Below are positions 8,998 to 17,260 of a stretch of DNA of 64,000 nucleotides, piece by piece. The translations under genes and the position numbers were made by a program. Source of the stretch: Paenibacillus mesophilus (GTDB lineage Bacteria > Bacillota > Bacilli > Paenibacillales > NBRC-103111). The notes under the pieces were generated by a model that was given only the letters and a program-made list of their open reading frames with translations, made no database searches and had not been told where the DNA came from. Each line of letters opens with the position of its first letter. Positions within the stretch are counted from its first letter, which is position 1. Location: NCBI RefSeq assembly GCF_005938385.1, contig NZ_VCRA01000025.1, positions 43,091 to 107,090 of the forward strand, in the 5' to 3' direction.

Positions 8998-9309
8998 ATG
9001 GAAGCATCGCTTGACATTCGCGAACAAACGCCGCATACAGAGGAAACAGCCGCATTCGATCCGTTTTATGTGGAATTCAAACTTGCCGACGATTTGCCGT
9101 TATGGCTGAAGCTTCAATACGAAATACGCGCCAAGCTGGAGAAGCTGTCGGCGGAGAAAGAGCGGGCGCTGCCCGCGGACTTCGGCGCGGGTCTGTCTGC
9201 TGTCAACGAGCGCATTACCGCATATAATAAACATGTTCCCAATGCCTATCTGCGCAAACCGCCGATCACTGCACACAATTGGTTGGAAGAGTACGAGAAC
9301 TGGCAGTAA
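8998..9309 (+). CDS. 103-residue protein, DUF1992-like
   Basis: A cytoplasmic 103-residue protein with a GAGGAGGGA ribosome binding site and a TATAAT box at 8944-8949. The core LPLWLKLQYEIRAKLEKLSAE followed by LSAVNERITAYNKHVPNAYL resembles the DUF1992 (DnaJ homologue subfamily C member 28) helix pair, in which a Trp-Leu-aromatic helix is followed by an N-x-x-I-x-x-YN-x-x-VP motif. The assignment is by motif only. No role is known. Confidence 0.6.
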   Translation: MEASLDIREQTPHTEETAAFDPFYVEFKLADDLPLWLKLQYEIRAKLEKLSAEKERALPADFGAGLSAVNERITAYNKHVPNAYLRKPPITAHNWLEEYENWQ

Positions 9310-9339
9310 CCACATTCTACAAGGTTAGGATATTACATG

Positions 9340-9373
9340 AAAACGCGCCGACCAACAGGTTCAGCGCGTCTTT
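9340..9373 (-). terminator. Terminator of the DUF1501 gene
   Basis: On the minus strand GACGCGC and GCGCGTT pair across a 16-nt loop, followed by TTTTC. Confidence 0.6.
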
Positions 9374-9379
9374 GTGCTA

Positions 9380-10633
9380 TTATCCGATAAATCCGATATT
9401 TTCGTACGTTTTCGCAAGCGCGCTTTTCGCGTCTCCTTGAAGCCATCGATCGACGAGCGTATGGTATACGGAGCGGAAATCGACCTCGTATTTTAAATCC
9501 CCGTTCCGATCGACATTCGTCAAGCTCGGGTATACCCCATACATCCCGCCCTTGACCTTGTTGCCCATGACGAACACCGGCGCCGCCGTACCATGGTCCG
9601 TTCCCCCGCTTCCATTCTCCTTGACCCTGCGCCCGAACTCGGAGAAAGCAAGCGTGACAACGCGGTCCGCCAACCCCTGCTCCTCCAAATCGTCATAAAA
9701 GGCGGATACGGCAACATCCAGATCCTGCAGCAGCCTTGCGTGCTGCTCCTTCTCCTGGGCATGATCGTCGAAGCCGCCGAGCTGCGTATAAAAGACGCGG
9801 GTTCCCGACTGACCGCTCAATATTTGCGAGACGAGCTGCAAATCTTTGCCGATGCCGGTCTTCGGATACACAACCTTATTGCGGTATGACGTTCCTAGCG
9901 ATTGGATCGCCGCGACGCTTTCATATGCTTCCAATCCGCGGCGGCAGGCTACTTGCAGCTGCACGCCCTGCCTCTTCGGATCGTACATATCGAGAAACGC
10001 CTGCGCGATCCGATTCTGCTCGACGGGCGGCGTCTTCGGATCGACAAGGCGGAACGTGTCCAGCGTTTGGATGACGGGTACGTTGACTTCGTCCGAATCG
10101 AACGCCTTGTTCGAGATGTTGCCGATCTGCAGCGCTTTCAGCGGATTGCGTACGTCGGACAGCGACGAGGCAACGTAGCGGCCCAGCCATCCGTCACGGC
10201 CCAATTTATCCGGCTCGGCCGTCTGCCATATATCCATCGAACGGAAATGCGAGCGGTCCGGATTCGGATAGCCGACGCCTTGCACGATCGCGAGCCGCCC
10301 TTTCTGATACATGCCGTACAGCCCTTGCAGACTCGGGTGCAGACCGACTAACCCGTCGATGTCGAGCACTTCGCTCTCCTTCAGCGCAAGTGTCGGCCGG
10401 GCATCGTAATAGCCGCCCAATCCGTAAGGGATAAGCGTGTTGATCCCGTCGTTGCCGCCCGAAAGCTGTATGACGACCAGCACGGTCGGGTCGGCAGAGG
10501 CCGTTTCCGATGGGGCAGCCGATTCCGCATACAGCGGCTGGCCGGTTTTCGAGAACAGAAACGGCCCGCCAAGCCCCAATGTCGCGAACAGCGCCGTTCC
10601 CTTGACGATAAATTCCCTTCTGCTCATCTTCAT
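9380..10633 (-). CDS. Tat-exported DUF1501 protein
   Basis: 417 residues. The N-terminus MKMSRREFIVKGTALFATLG carries a twin-arginine signal (SRREF) followed by a hydrophobic core, so export in a folded state by Tat is likely. The mature part is a DUF1501 (sulfatase/phosphatase-superfamily-like) protein: VVIQLSGGNDGINTLIPYG near the start, LHPSLQGLYGMYQKGRLAIVQ, and TLAFSEFGRRVKENGSGGTDHGTA with the FSEFGR and DHG signature, which would hold the metal-binding residues. It forms a pair with the DUF1800 gene 56 bp upstream. The pair recurs across many bacteria, but its reaction is unknown to me. Confidence 0.88.
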   Translation of the reverse strand: MKMSRREFIVKGTALFATLGLGGPFLFSKTGQPLYAESAAPSETASADPTVLVVIQLSGGNDGINTLIPYGLGGYYDARPTLALKESEVLDIDGLVGLHPSLQGLYGMYQKGRLAIVQGVGYPNPDRSHFRSMDIWQTAEPDKLGRDGWLGRYVASSLSDVRNPLKALQIGNISNKAFDSDEVNVPVIQTLDTFRLVDPKTPPVEQNRIAQAFLDMYDPKRQGVQLQVACRRGLEAYESVAAIQSLGTSYRNKVVYPKTGIGKDLQLVSQILSGQSGTRVFYTQLGGFDDHAQEKEQHARLLQDLDVAVSAFYDDLEEQGLADRVVTLAFSEFGRRVKENGSGGTDHGTAAPVFVMGNKVKGGMYGVYPSLTNVDRNGDLKYEVDFRSVYHTLVDRWLQGDAKSALAKTYENIGFIG

Positions 10634-10689
10634 GAGACTGTCTCCTCCTTGCGCCTCGCCTTATACCGCGAAGCGTCCGTCCCTGTCCG

Positions 10690-12006
10690 TTATTTCATCT
10701 GGGCCTCGGGGCTGATCATGAGCAATTGCAGCGTTCCCCTCATCCCGTTTACTTTCGACGCCGCATGGACGAACGTCTCGTCCGCATATTTCGCGATTAC
10801 GCTTCGGCTCCGTTCGCTCAAGTCCCACAAGCCTGCTTGACGGCTCCATAAATCGACCCATTCCTCTGCCTTATCTTTGCGCTCCGGCATATAGGAAGGC
10901 GACGTAAACATATTCGTCTTGATCCGCTTGGACACCGATTCCGCGAACTGGGAGCGCGATAACAGCGAGCTGGCCATGAGCCAGGCAGCCCCGCCATCCC
11001 AGCCGGCTACGTCCGGAGGCATATACAGCTCCTGTCCCATTTTGCGCATGTTCCCGATGAAGCTTTTCGAGATCGGGATCTCGAATGCGCGGAGTATGCC
11101 CGCCACATATTCGGCCGGCGATTTGACGACCGTAAGCCGGTACTCCGGCTTGTAAAATTCATCGGACTCGAACAGCGAGCGCAGCACCTCCCCGATCGTT
11201 TCTTTCTCGGCAAAATCGGCCGCCACCTGAGCCACCCATCGCTCCGGCGGATTCGGCGTCCCGAAAAACGTCAGCAGGTTGCGCGCCATGAAGGGAGCGA
11301 GCGCCTTCTGCCGGAACAGCACATCGACAACGGTCTTCTCGTCGAAATTGCCGGTCTCCCCCAGTACTTTCTTAATGCCACTATCATGCTGTCTCGGAGC
11401 GAACATCACTTGCTTGGTGTTTCGGTTAAATCCCCAGCCTGTAAATGCCCGCGCCACTTCCTTAATATCTTCCTCGGTGTAATTGCCGAGACCGAGCGTG
11501 AACAGCTCCATCACTTCGCGCGCGTAATTTTCGTTCGGCTGGCCTTTTCTGTTGCTGTTCGAATCGAGCCAAATGAGCATCGCCGGATCACGGCCTACCT
11601 CAAGCACTAGCTCGTGGAAGCTCCCGAGCGCCAAACTCCGGAACATCTCGTTCTGCTGCCGCATTAGCGCGGCATCATTTACTTTCCGATGCGATGTAGC
11701 GAAATGATCGTGCCAGAACAGCGTCATCTTCTCCCGAAGCGGCTCGTCGCTCGCGGCCATCCGATACAGCCAGTACGTTTGCTCGTCGTTGATCTCGTTC
11801 GGCTTCAGTTGCTTGCCATCGGCCATCGTCTCCTCGATCGGCGGTATCGACTTCTTGTCTCCCGTAAGCGAAATGCCTTCGATCAACCTTCGCACGGTCT
11901 CTTCTTGGCCAAGAGAGAGCGCGGCGTTCACATCACCCGGCGACACATGAAATATCGTCCGGCTAAGCAAATGCACCGCATCGTTTTCCGTCCATCCGGT
12001 TCCCAT
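10690..12006 (-). CDS. DUF1800 protein, partner of DUF1501
   Basis: 438 residues from the ATG at 12006 (GGGAGG ribosome binding site 7 nt away). DUF1800 hallmarks are visible: AVHLLSRTIFHVSPGDVNAA, MTLFWHDHFATSHRKV with WHDHF, the NENYAREVMELFTLGLGNY motif, and ARAFTGWGFNR. No signal peptide is evident; the protein may be exported with the Tat-signal-bearing partner, which is an inference. The two genes are co-directional and close, so they are very likely one operon. Confidence 0.85.
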   Translation of the reverse strand: MGTGWTENDAVHLLSRTIFHVSPGDVNAALSLGQEETVRRLIEGISLTGDKKSIPPIEETMADGKQLKPNEINDEQTYWLYRMAASDEPLREKMTLFWHDHFATSHRKVNDAALMRQQNEMFRSLALGSFHELVLEVGRDPAMLIWLDSNSNRKGQPNENYAREVMELFTLGLGNYTEEDIKEVARAFTGWGFNRNTKQVMFAPRQHDSGIKKVLGETGNFDEKTVVDVLFRQKALAPFMARNLLTFFGTPNPPERWVAQVAADFAEKETIGEVLRSLFESDEFYKPEYRLTVVKSPAEYVAGILRAFEIPISKSFIGNMRKMGQELYMPPDVAGWDGGAAWLMASSLLSRSQFAESVSKRIKTNMFTSPSYMPERKDKAEEWVDLWSRQAGLWDLSERSRSVIAKYADETFVHAASKVNGMRGTLQLLMISPEAQMK

Positions 12007-12071
12007 AAACCATCCTCCCTGCCTCTTAACGAACCTCCGGGCTCTATTAAGAAGCATACGACGAAAATGTT

Positions 12072-12105
12072 ACAAAAGAATGACCCTCCCGTAACCGGGA
12101 GGGTC
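12072..12105 (-). terminator. Terminator of the four-repeat protein gene
   Basis: Perfect 10-bp stem GACCCTCCCG (12082-12091) / CGGGAGGGTC (12096-12105) with loop TAAC; the minus-strand tail reads ATTCTTTT. Confidence 0.9.
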
Positions 12106-12114
12106 AACGCCGCA

Positions 12115-13461
12115 TTACTCTTTATAGCCGCCTGTCGATATAATCGTCGAAATCCGTTGCGCCGCATCGCTCTTGATCCGGTCAAGCTTTTCCTTCGTAA
12201 ACGCCTTGTCGCTTTTGGCAGCCAGATCGAGTGATTGGTTGAGCCAATCCACGAGCCGATCATGAAGCTCCGTTTGATTCAAGCCGGATACTTCCACCAA
12301 ACTCTTGCCCTCTTGCAATAAATTTCTCACTTCGCTATCTTCCCGGTTGGCGATAGCTACGACGTAACTGATCAGACCTGACATATGACGATCGATAATT
12401 ATTTTGTAATCCACATCACGCTTCGTATCGTCATAACCGCTTGTCGATATAATCGTTGAAATCCGTTGCGCGGCATCGCTCTTGATACGGTCAATCTTTT
12501 CCTTAGTAAACGCCTTGTCGCTCCGGGCAGCCAGATCGATCGATTGGTTGAGCGAAGCTGTCAATCGCTTCAACAGTTCCGAGTCCGACAAGCCGGAAAG
12601 CTCCACCAAACTTTTGCCTTCTTGCAACAATTCCCTTACCCTACTGTCTTCCTGGTTGGCAATAGCTCCGACGTAGCTGACCAGACCCGACAAGTGACGA
12701 TCGATGATGATTTCGTAGTCCACATCTCGCTTCGTGTCGTCATAACCGCCTGTCGATATAATCGTCGAGATCCGTTGCGCGGCATCGCGTTTGACCAGGT
12801 CGACCTTTTCCCTAGTAAACGCCTTGTCGCTGTTGGCAGCCAGATCGATCGATTGGTTGAGCGAAGTTGTCAATCGTTTCAACAGTTCCGACTCCGTCAA
12901 GCCGGACAGCTCCACCAAACTTTTGCCTTGTTGCAATAATTCCCTCACTTCGCTGTCTTCCCGGTTGGCGATAGCTCCCACATAGCCGACCAAACCCGAC
13001 ATGTGACGATCGATGATGATTTCGTAATCCACGTCTCTCTTTGTATCGTCATAACCATCTGTCGAGATGATCGTCGAAATCCGTTGCGAGGCATCGCTCT
13101 TGATCCGCTCGAGCTCTTCCTTCGTAATCGCCTTGTCGCTCCGGGCAGCCAGATCGATCGATTGGTTGAGCGAAGCGGCCAATCGATTCAACAGTTCCGA
13201 TCCGGTCATGCCGGATAGTTGGACCAAGTTTTGCCCCCGCATCAGTTCTTCTCTAATTTCGCTATCTTCCCGATTGGCAATTGCCCCGACATAACTGACC
13301 ACACTGGACAAGTTACGTTCGACGATCGCCTTATAGTCGACCTGCGTTGTAGCCGCGTATGCGGATACTCCTCCGATACCAGCAAACGTCCCGCCGAACA
13401 GAATGGCAGCTGCAACTCCGCCGATGATTACACCTTTTTTTGCAATATTCAATGTTTTCAT
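12115..13461 (-). CDS. Secreted protein of four 103-residue tandem repeats
   Basis: 448 residues: a Sec signal peptide (MKTLNIAKKGVIIGGVAAAI, cleavage probably after AYA near residue 37) followed by four nearly identical units, each starting VDYxxIxxRxxS. Each unit holds SYVGAIANREDSE, LVELSGL, LNQSIDLAARSDKA and SDAAQRISTIIST. The units are Lys/Asp/Ser-rich and predicted fully helical. An AGGTGG ribosome binding site is 9 nt from the ATG. I do not recognise the family. Repetition of a whole domain with an export signal suggests a surface or matrix-binding role, but this is not demonstrated. Neighbours are the DUF1501/DUF1800 pair downstream and glnA upstream, with separate terminators. Confidence 0.85.
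   Translation of the reverse strand: MKTLNIAKKGVIIGGVAAAILFGGTFAGIGGVSAYAATTQVDYKAIVERNLSSVVSYVGAIANREDSEIREELMRGQNLVQLSGMTGSELLNRLAASLNQSIDLAARSDKAITKEELERIKSDASQRISTIISTDGYDDTKRDVDYEIIIDRHMSGLVGYVGAIANREDSEVRELLQQGKSLVELSGLTESELLKRLTTSLNQSIDLAANSDKAFTREKVDLVKRDAAQRISTIISTGGYDDTKRDVDYEIIIDRHLSGLVSYVGAIANQEDSRVRELLQEGKSLVELSGLSDSELLKRLTASLNQSIDLAARSDKAFTKEKIDRIKSDAAQRISTIISTSGYDDTKRDVDYKIIIDRHMSGLISYVVAIANREDSEVRNLLQEGKSLVEVSGLNQTELHDRLVDWLNQSLDLAAKSDKAFTKEKLDRIKSDAAQRISTIISTGGYKE
12118..13341 (-). repeat. Four tandem ~309-bp coding repeats
   Basis: Units at 13341-13033, 13032-12724, 12723-12415 and 12414-12118 (last one shortened by four residues), matching the 103-residue protein repeats. 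Units 2-4 resemble each other more than unit 1, as expected from recent internal duplication. Confidence 0.9.
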
Positions 13462-13640
13462 GTTTGGTTTCCACCTAATCCGATTTTTTTGTTTTTTTGT
13501 CTCTCTCCATAACCCATTGTAAGGGAATGATGAAGCCGAGAAATCGGACTGTGGATTGTTTTTCCAACCGGTCTTTGGTCTAGGTCCTTTTCGGACCCGG
13601 GTCCCTGCCGGTCATGACACTTGTCATATGCTCCCGCCCA

Positions 13641-13677
13641 CACAAAACAAACGCCCCCGGCGGAAAGCCGGAGGCGC
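13641..13677 (-). terminator. Terminator of glnA
   Basis: Minus strand: CGCCTCCGGC and GCCGGGGGCG form a stem with a short TTTCC loop, followed by TTTGTTTTG. Confidence 0.85.
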
Positions 13678-13693
13678 GGTATTGCTTATTTGA

Positions 13694-15118
13694 TTAGCAA
13701 TCGAAGTACAAGGAATATTCTTGAGGATGAATGCGGATATTGACCGATTTCGCTTCGCCGCGTTTCAGTTCGATATAGTTGCTGATGAAATCTTTCGTGA
13801 ACACGCCGCCTTGAGTCAAGAACTCGTTGTCCGCTTCGAGCGCGTCGAGAGCTTCGTCAAGCGTGCCCGGTACGCTGCGGATTTCGTTCTTCTCGGCATC
13901 GGACAGCTCATAGATGTTCGTGTCGAACGGACCGTAGCCCAGTTTGCGCGGGTCGATTTTGTTTTTGATGCCGTCCAGACCGGCGAGCAGCATCGCTGCG
14001 AACGCCAAGTACGGGTTGGCCGTGGAGTCCGGCGTACGGAACTCGATGCGGCATCCTTTAGGCGTAACAGCCGCGATCGGAATACGCACCGCTGCGGAAC
14101 GGTTGCCTTTGGAGAACACGAGGTTGACAGGCGCTTCATAGCCCGGTACGAGACGTTTGAACGAGTTCGTGCTCGGGTTCGTAATCGCGATCAAGGCAGG
14201 AGCATGGTGCAGAATACCGCCCAAATAGTAAAGCGCTGTTTCACTTAAGTTCGCGTAGGCGCCTTTCTCATAGAACAGCGGAGTGTCGCCGTTGAAGATC
14301 GATTGGTGGACGTGCATGCCGGATCCGTTGTCTCCGAACAGCGGCTTCGGCATGAAGGTTGCCACTTTGCCGTATTGGCGCGCCGTGTTGTGCACGATAT
14401 ATTTATATTTCAACAGGTTGTCGGCCGTTTTCGTCAGCGTGTCGAACCGGAAGTTGATTTCCGCTTGGCCCGCAGTCGCCACTTCGTGATGATGACGCTC
14501 GATGCGCAGCCCCGCTTCAGCCATCAATCGACACATTTCGCTGCGGATGTCCTGCTGCGAGTCCATTGGAGCTACAGGCACGTATCCGCCTTTGACCGGC
14601 ACTTTGAAGCCGAGGTTGCCGCCTTCTTCTTTGCGGGCGCTATTCCATGCCGCTTCTTCGGAGTCGACTTCGAAGTACGATTTGTTCATGCCCGTTTCGA
14701 AGCGGACGTCGTCGAAGATGAAGAACTCGGATTCGGGAGCGAAAAATGCGGCCGTACCGATTCCCGCTTGCTGCAAATATTCTTCCGCCTTTTGAGCGAT
14801 CGAACGCGGGTCGCGCTCATACCGTTCGCCGTCCGGCGTATGAATGTTACACATAATAATCAAGGTTGGATGTGCGGTGAAAGGATCCACATAAGCGGTT
14901 TCCGTATCCGGCATCATGACCATGTCGGATTCTTCGATTCCGCGGAAGCCCGGGATGGAGGAACCGTCGAATGCCACACCGTTTACGAAAGTATCTTCGT
15001 CTACCTCACTGCTTGGCAAGCTGATATGCTGCGCTTTACCCAACAATCCGACAAAACGGAAATCTACCCACTCGATATTTTTTTCCTTGATCAGATTGAG
15101 CACATTTTGGACAGACAT
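13694..15118 (-). CDS. glnA: Type I glutamine synthetase, GSI-beta form
   Basis: 474 residues. It makes glutamine from glutamate, ammonia and ATP. Catalytic and metal-binding signatures are in order: DGSSIPGFRGIEESDM (residues 51-66), APESEFFIFDD, RHHHEVATAGQAEINFRF, KPLFGDNGSGMHVHQS, NRSAAVRIP and IEFRTPD. The length and the segment NIYELSDAEKNEIRSVPGTL fit the GSI-beta group: Tyr403 lies where proteobacterial enzymes carry the adenylylated tyrosine. Bacilli usually have the shorter GSI-alpha enzyme encoded with glnR. Here no glnR is adjacent, but a GlnR/TnrA box and a strong promoter lie upstream. A GGGAGGA ribosome binding site precedes the ATG. Confidence 0.93.
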   Translation of the reverse strand: MSVQNVLNLIKEKNIEWVDFRFVGLLGKAQHISLPSSEVDEDTFVNGVAFDGSSIPGFRGIEESDMVMMPDTETAYVDPFTAHPTLIIMCNIHTPDGERYERDPRSIAQKAEEYLQQAGIGTAAFFAPESEFFIFDDVRFETGMNKSYFEVDSEEAAWNSARKEEGGNLGFKVPVKGGYVPVAPMDSQQDIRSEMCRLMAEAGLRIERHHHEVATAGQAEINFRFDTLTKTADNLLKYKYIVHNTARQYGKVATFMPKPLFGDNGSGMHVHQSIFNGDTPLFYEKGAYANLSETALYYLGGILHHAPALIAITNPSTNSFKRLVPGYEAPVNLVFSKGNRSAAVRIPIAAVTPKGCRIEFRTPDSTANPYLAFAAMLLAGLDGIKNKIDPRKLGYGPFDTNIYELSDAEKNEIRSVPGTLDEALDALEADNEFLTQGGVFTKDFISNYIELKRGEAKSVNIRIHPQEYSLYFDC

Positions 15119-15197
15119 GATTTAAATCCTCCCATTTCCGAACATTCACCGCATCACGATCGATCATTGTTCAGGTTTTTTATTGATTATGGAATTA

Positions 15198-15226
15198 ATT
15201 ATAATCGCGGTTCAAAACAGCGTCAA
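15198..15226 (-). promoter_or_regulatory. Sigma-A promoter of glnA
   Basis: Minus strand TTGACG (15226-15221), 17-bp spacer, TATAAT (15203-15198). Predicted start near 15191, giving a ~73-nt leader before glnA. Confidence 0.8.
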
Positions 15227-15254
15227 TACTTATGTAAGGTATTTTTTATTATCA

Positions 15255-15271
15255 TGTCAGGTTTGCTTACA
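15255..15271. promoter_or_regulatory. GlnR/TnrA-type nitrogen box upstream of glnA
   Basis: TGTCA-N7-TTACA matches the consensus TGTNA-N7-TNACA bound by GlnR and TnrA in Bacilli with no mismatch. It is centred about 72 bp upstream of the predicted glnA transcription start, just beyond the -35. Nitrogen control of this gene is inferred from the site. Confidence 0.75.
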
Positions 15272-15377
15272 TTGAAAGCGTTTCACTTCACAATTTCGAC
15301 AAAAAATCCGCTATTTCATCATAGGCACTTTGGGAAAACGACACGAAATCCCCCTTATATGATCGAAAAGACAACGA

Positions 15378-15405
15378 AAAGACTCCCGCCTATGCGACGG
15401 GAGCC
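15378..15405 (-). terminator. Terminator of aroF
   Basis: Minus strand GGCTCCCG / CGGGAGTC stem followed by TTTTCG. Confidence 0.75.
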
Positions 15406-15432
15406 TGCAAGGATGACCTATTATAGATAGCT

Positions 15433-16476
15433 TTATACGTGAAGCGGCTCTTTCTTCGTCTCGAACGTTTTGCCGCACAGCGGCGCCAATTTCTCGAGAT
15501 CCTGCAGCAGCTTGGCGAACTGGTCCGGGAACAGCGACTGTACGCCGTCTCCCGTCATCGAGTTGTCCGGATCCGTATGCATCTCGACGATCAATCCGTC
15601 CGCTCCCGCCGCTACCGACGCTTTGCACATCGTCTCGACCAGTTCCCGGCGTCCCGTACCATGGCTCGGATCGGAAATGACCGGAAGATGGCTCAGCTGG
15701 TGAAGCACCGGAATGGCCGTCAAGTCGAGCGTGTTCCGCGTGTACGTCTCGAATGTTCGGATTCCGCGCTCGCACAGCATGACGTTCGGGTTGCCGCCGG
15801 CCAGAATGTATTCGGCCGCATTCAGGAATTCGTCGTATGTCGAGCTGAAGCCGCGTTTCAGCAGCACCGGCGTTTGGATCGTTCCGAGCTTGCGAAGAAG
15901 GTCGAAGTTTTGCATATTGCGCGTACCGACCTGCAAAATGTCGGCATGCTCGGCGCAAACGTCGACATATTCCGGTGTCATGACTTCGGTGATCGTAAGC
16001 AGGCCGTGTTTCTTGCCGGCCTCGGCCATCATTTCCAAGCCTTCCACGCCTACGCCTTGGAAGCTGTAAGGACCGGTTCTCGGCTTGAATGCGCCGCCGC
16101 GAAGCACTTGACCGCCTGCCGCCTTCACGAGCCGGGCGATCTCGTCGATCTGCTCCGGAGATTCGACTGCGCAAGGACCTCCCATAATGACGAGCTCGCT
16201 TCCGCCGATCTCTACGCCCTTAATATTGATGACCGTATTGTCCGGGTGGAAATCGCGGCTTGCCAGCTTGTAGGACTTCGATATTTTGATGACGTTCTCG
16301 ATACCGGACATTTGGCGGAGCTGCTCGGCCAGCTTCGGATCGGCCTTGCCGATTATGCCGATGACGGTGCGGTCCGTTCCTTTGGACACGTGGGCTTGCA
16401 CGCCTTGCTTCTCGATATGGCGGACGATTTCGGCGATGCGCTCGTCGGAAACTTGGTTGGATGTTACTGCGATCAT
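15433..16476 (-). CDS. aroF: 3-deoxy-7-phosphoheptulonate (DAHP) synthase, type I beta
   Basis: 347 residues. It catalyses the first shikimate-pathway step, joining phosphoenolpyruvate and erythrose 4-phosphate. Residues ~1-70 form a ferredoxin-like/ACT-type regulatory domain (MIAVTSNQVSDERIAEIVRH). The barrel follows with VIMGGPCAVESPEQ, GGAFKPRTGPYSFQG, LQVGTRNMQNFDLL, LLKRGFSSTYDE, LCERGIRTFETYTRNTLD and SDPSHGTGRRELV. This is the arrangement of feedback-regulated type I-beta enzymes. No chorismate mutase domain is fused. Single-gene unit with its own terminator. Confidence 0.94.
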   Translation of the reverse strand: MIAVTSNQVSDERIAEIVRHIEKQGVQAHVSKGTDRTVIGIIGKADPKLAEQLRQMSGIENVIKISKSYKLASRDFHPDNTVINIKGVEIGGSELVIMGGPCAVESPEQIDEIARLVKAAGGQVLRGGAFKPRTGPYSFQGVGVEGLEMMAEAGKKHGLLTITEVMTPEYVDVCAEHADILQVGTRNMQNFDLLRKLGTIQTPVLLKRGFSSTYDEFLNAAEYILAGGNPNVMLCERGIRTFETYTRNTLDLTAIPVLHQLSHLPVISDPSHGTGRRELVETMCKASVAAGADGLIVEMHTDPDNSMTGDGVQSLFPDQFAKLLQDLEKLAPLCGKTFETKKEPLHV

Positions 16477-16645
16477 GATTATTCACTCTCCCTGTAGCTT
16501 TGCGTCCGGCGAACGGATCGCTTGTCTTTTCTCACTTAGACGCTTCAACGCGTATACGCTTTTAAGCTTTTATGCTTTTAATCGTTAAAGTAACTATACC
16601 CGATAAGCCTTTCCCCGTCAATAGGGAAAACAATGACATTCCAAA

Positions 16646-16686
16646 CAAAAAAGATCGCCGGAACATAACCATGTTCCAAGCGATCC
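16646..16686 (-). terminator. Terminator after the DUF2062 gene
   Basis: Minus strand stem GATCGC..GGAACAT / ATGTTCC..GCGATC, with TTTTTTG following. Confidence 0.85.
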
Positions 16687-16696
16687 TTCGGGAAGA

Positions 16697-17248
16697 TCAA
16701 TGATTCGTTTGCTTCAGTATGAGCTGTTCCCGGCGCACCCGGCGCTTCTCGGAACGTTTCGCCGTAAACAGCTGGAGCAATTGCTTGAGCGGGAAATAAA
16801 GCAGCAGAGCGATCATCGTTCCGTCCACGATTCCGCCGACGATCAGCTTCGCGTTGACGTAGAGCATTTTCTCGATCCAATGCGGCAAAAACGAGATCCA
16901 TTCGTTAAACCGGTCCGGAACGATCAAGCCGCCTACCTTCGCATTGAGAAACGCCACCGGAATGTAGATGATTTTCCCGAACACGAAGCCGATCAAGGCC
17001 CCGGCGATATTCGCCCGAAATAAATAAACAAGCGGGAAAATAAGGAAAAAGGCCAATCCGAACGTCGGCAAAGTGACCATCTCCACGGCAATGCCTATAG
17101 AGAAGCCCGCGGCCACTTTGGCGGCTCCGCCTTTCGCCCGCGACAGCTGCAAATATTTGTATCTAAACCATCGGGCTATCCCACTGAACGTCCGAGTGAG
17201 GCGCGACGGGTTGGCGGGTCTTGTTGTACGCTTCACTTGTACCGTCAT
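16697..17248 (-). CDS. DUF2062 membrane protein
   Basis: 183 residues. The DUF2062 pattern is visible: a basic N-terminus (RYKYLQLSRAKGGAAKVAAG), the conserved FSIGIAVEMVTLPTFGLAFF helix, FRANIAGALIGFVFGKIIYI, and a C-terminal helix near GIVDGTMIALLLYFPLKQLL with a basic tail. Three to four membrane helices are expected. Function is not established. It lies 12 bp downstream of ispH on the same strand, so the two are probably co-transcribed. Confidence 0.8.
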   Translation of the reverse strand: MTVQVKRTTRPANPSRLTRTFSGIARWFRYKYLQLSRAKGGAAKVAAGFSIGIAVEMVTLPTFGLAFFLIFPLVYLFRANIAGALIGFVFGKIIYIPVAFLNAKVGGLIVPDRFNEWISFLPHWIEKMLYVNAKLIVGGIVDGTMIALLLYFPLKQLLQLFTAKRSEKRRVRREQLILKQTNH

Positions 17249-17260
17249 CGGGTCCCCATC

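Noticed and set aside
13613..13627. ATGACA-CT-TGTCAT palindrome downstream of glnA, possible operator
   Set aside because: A short perfect palindrome between a terminator and the four-repeat protein gene, but no linked regulator or promoter could be tied to it.
16477..16645. Possible aromatic amino acid T-box or attenuator before aroF
   Set aside because: No AGGGTGGAACCRCG T-box sequence, leader peptide with aromatic codons or terminator was found.
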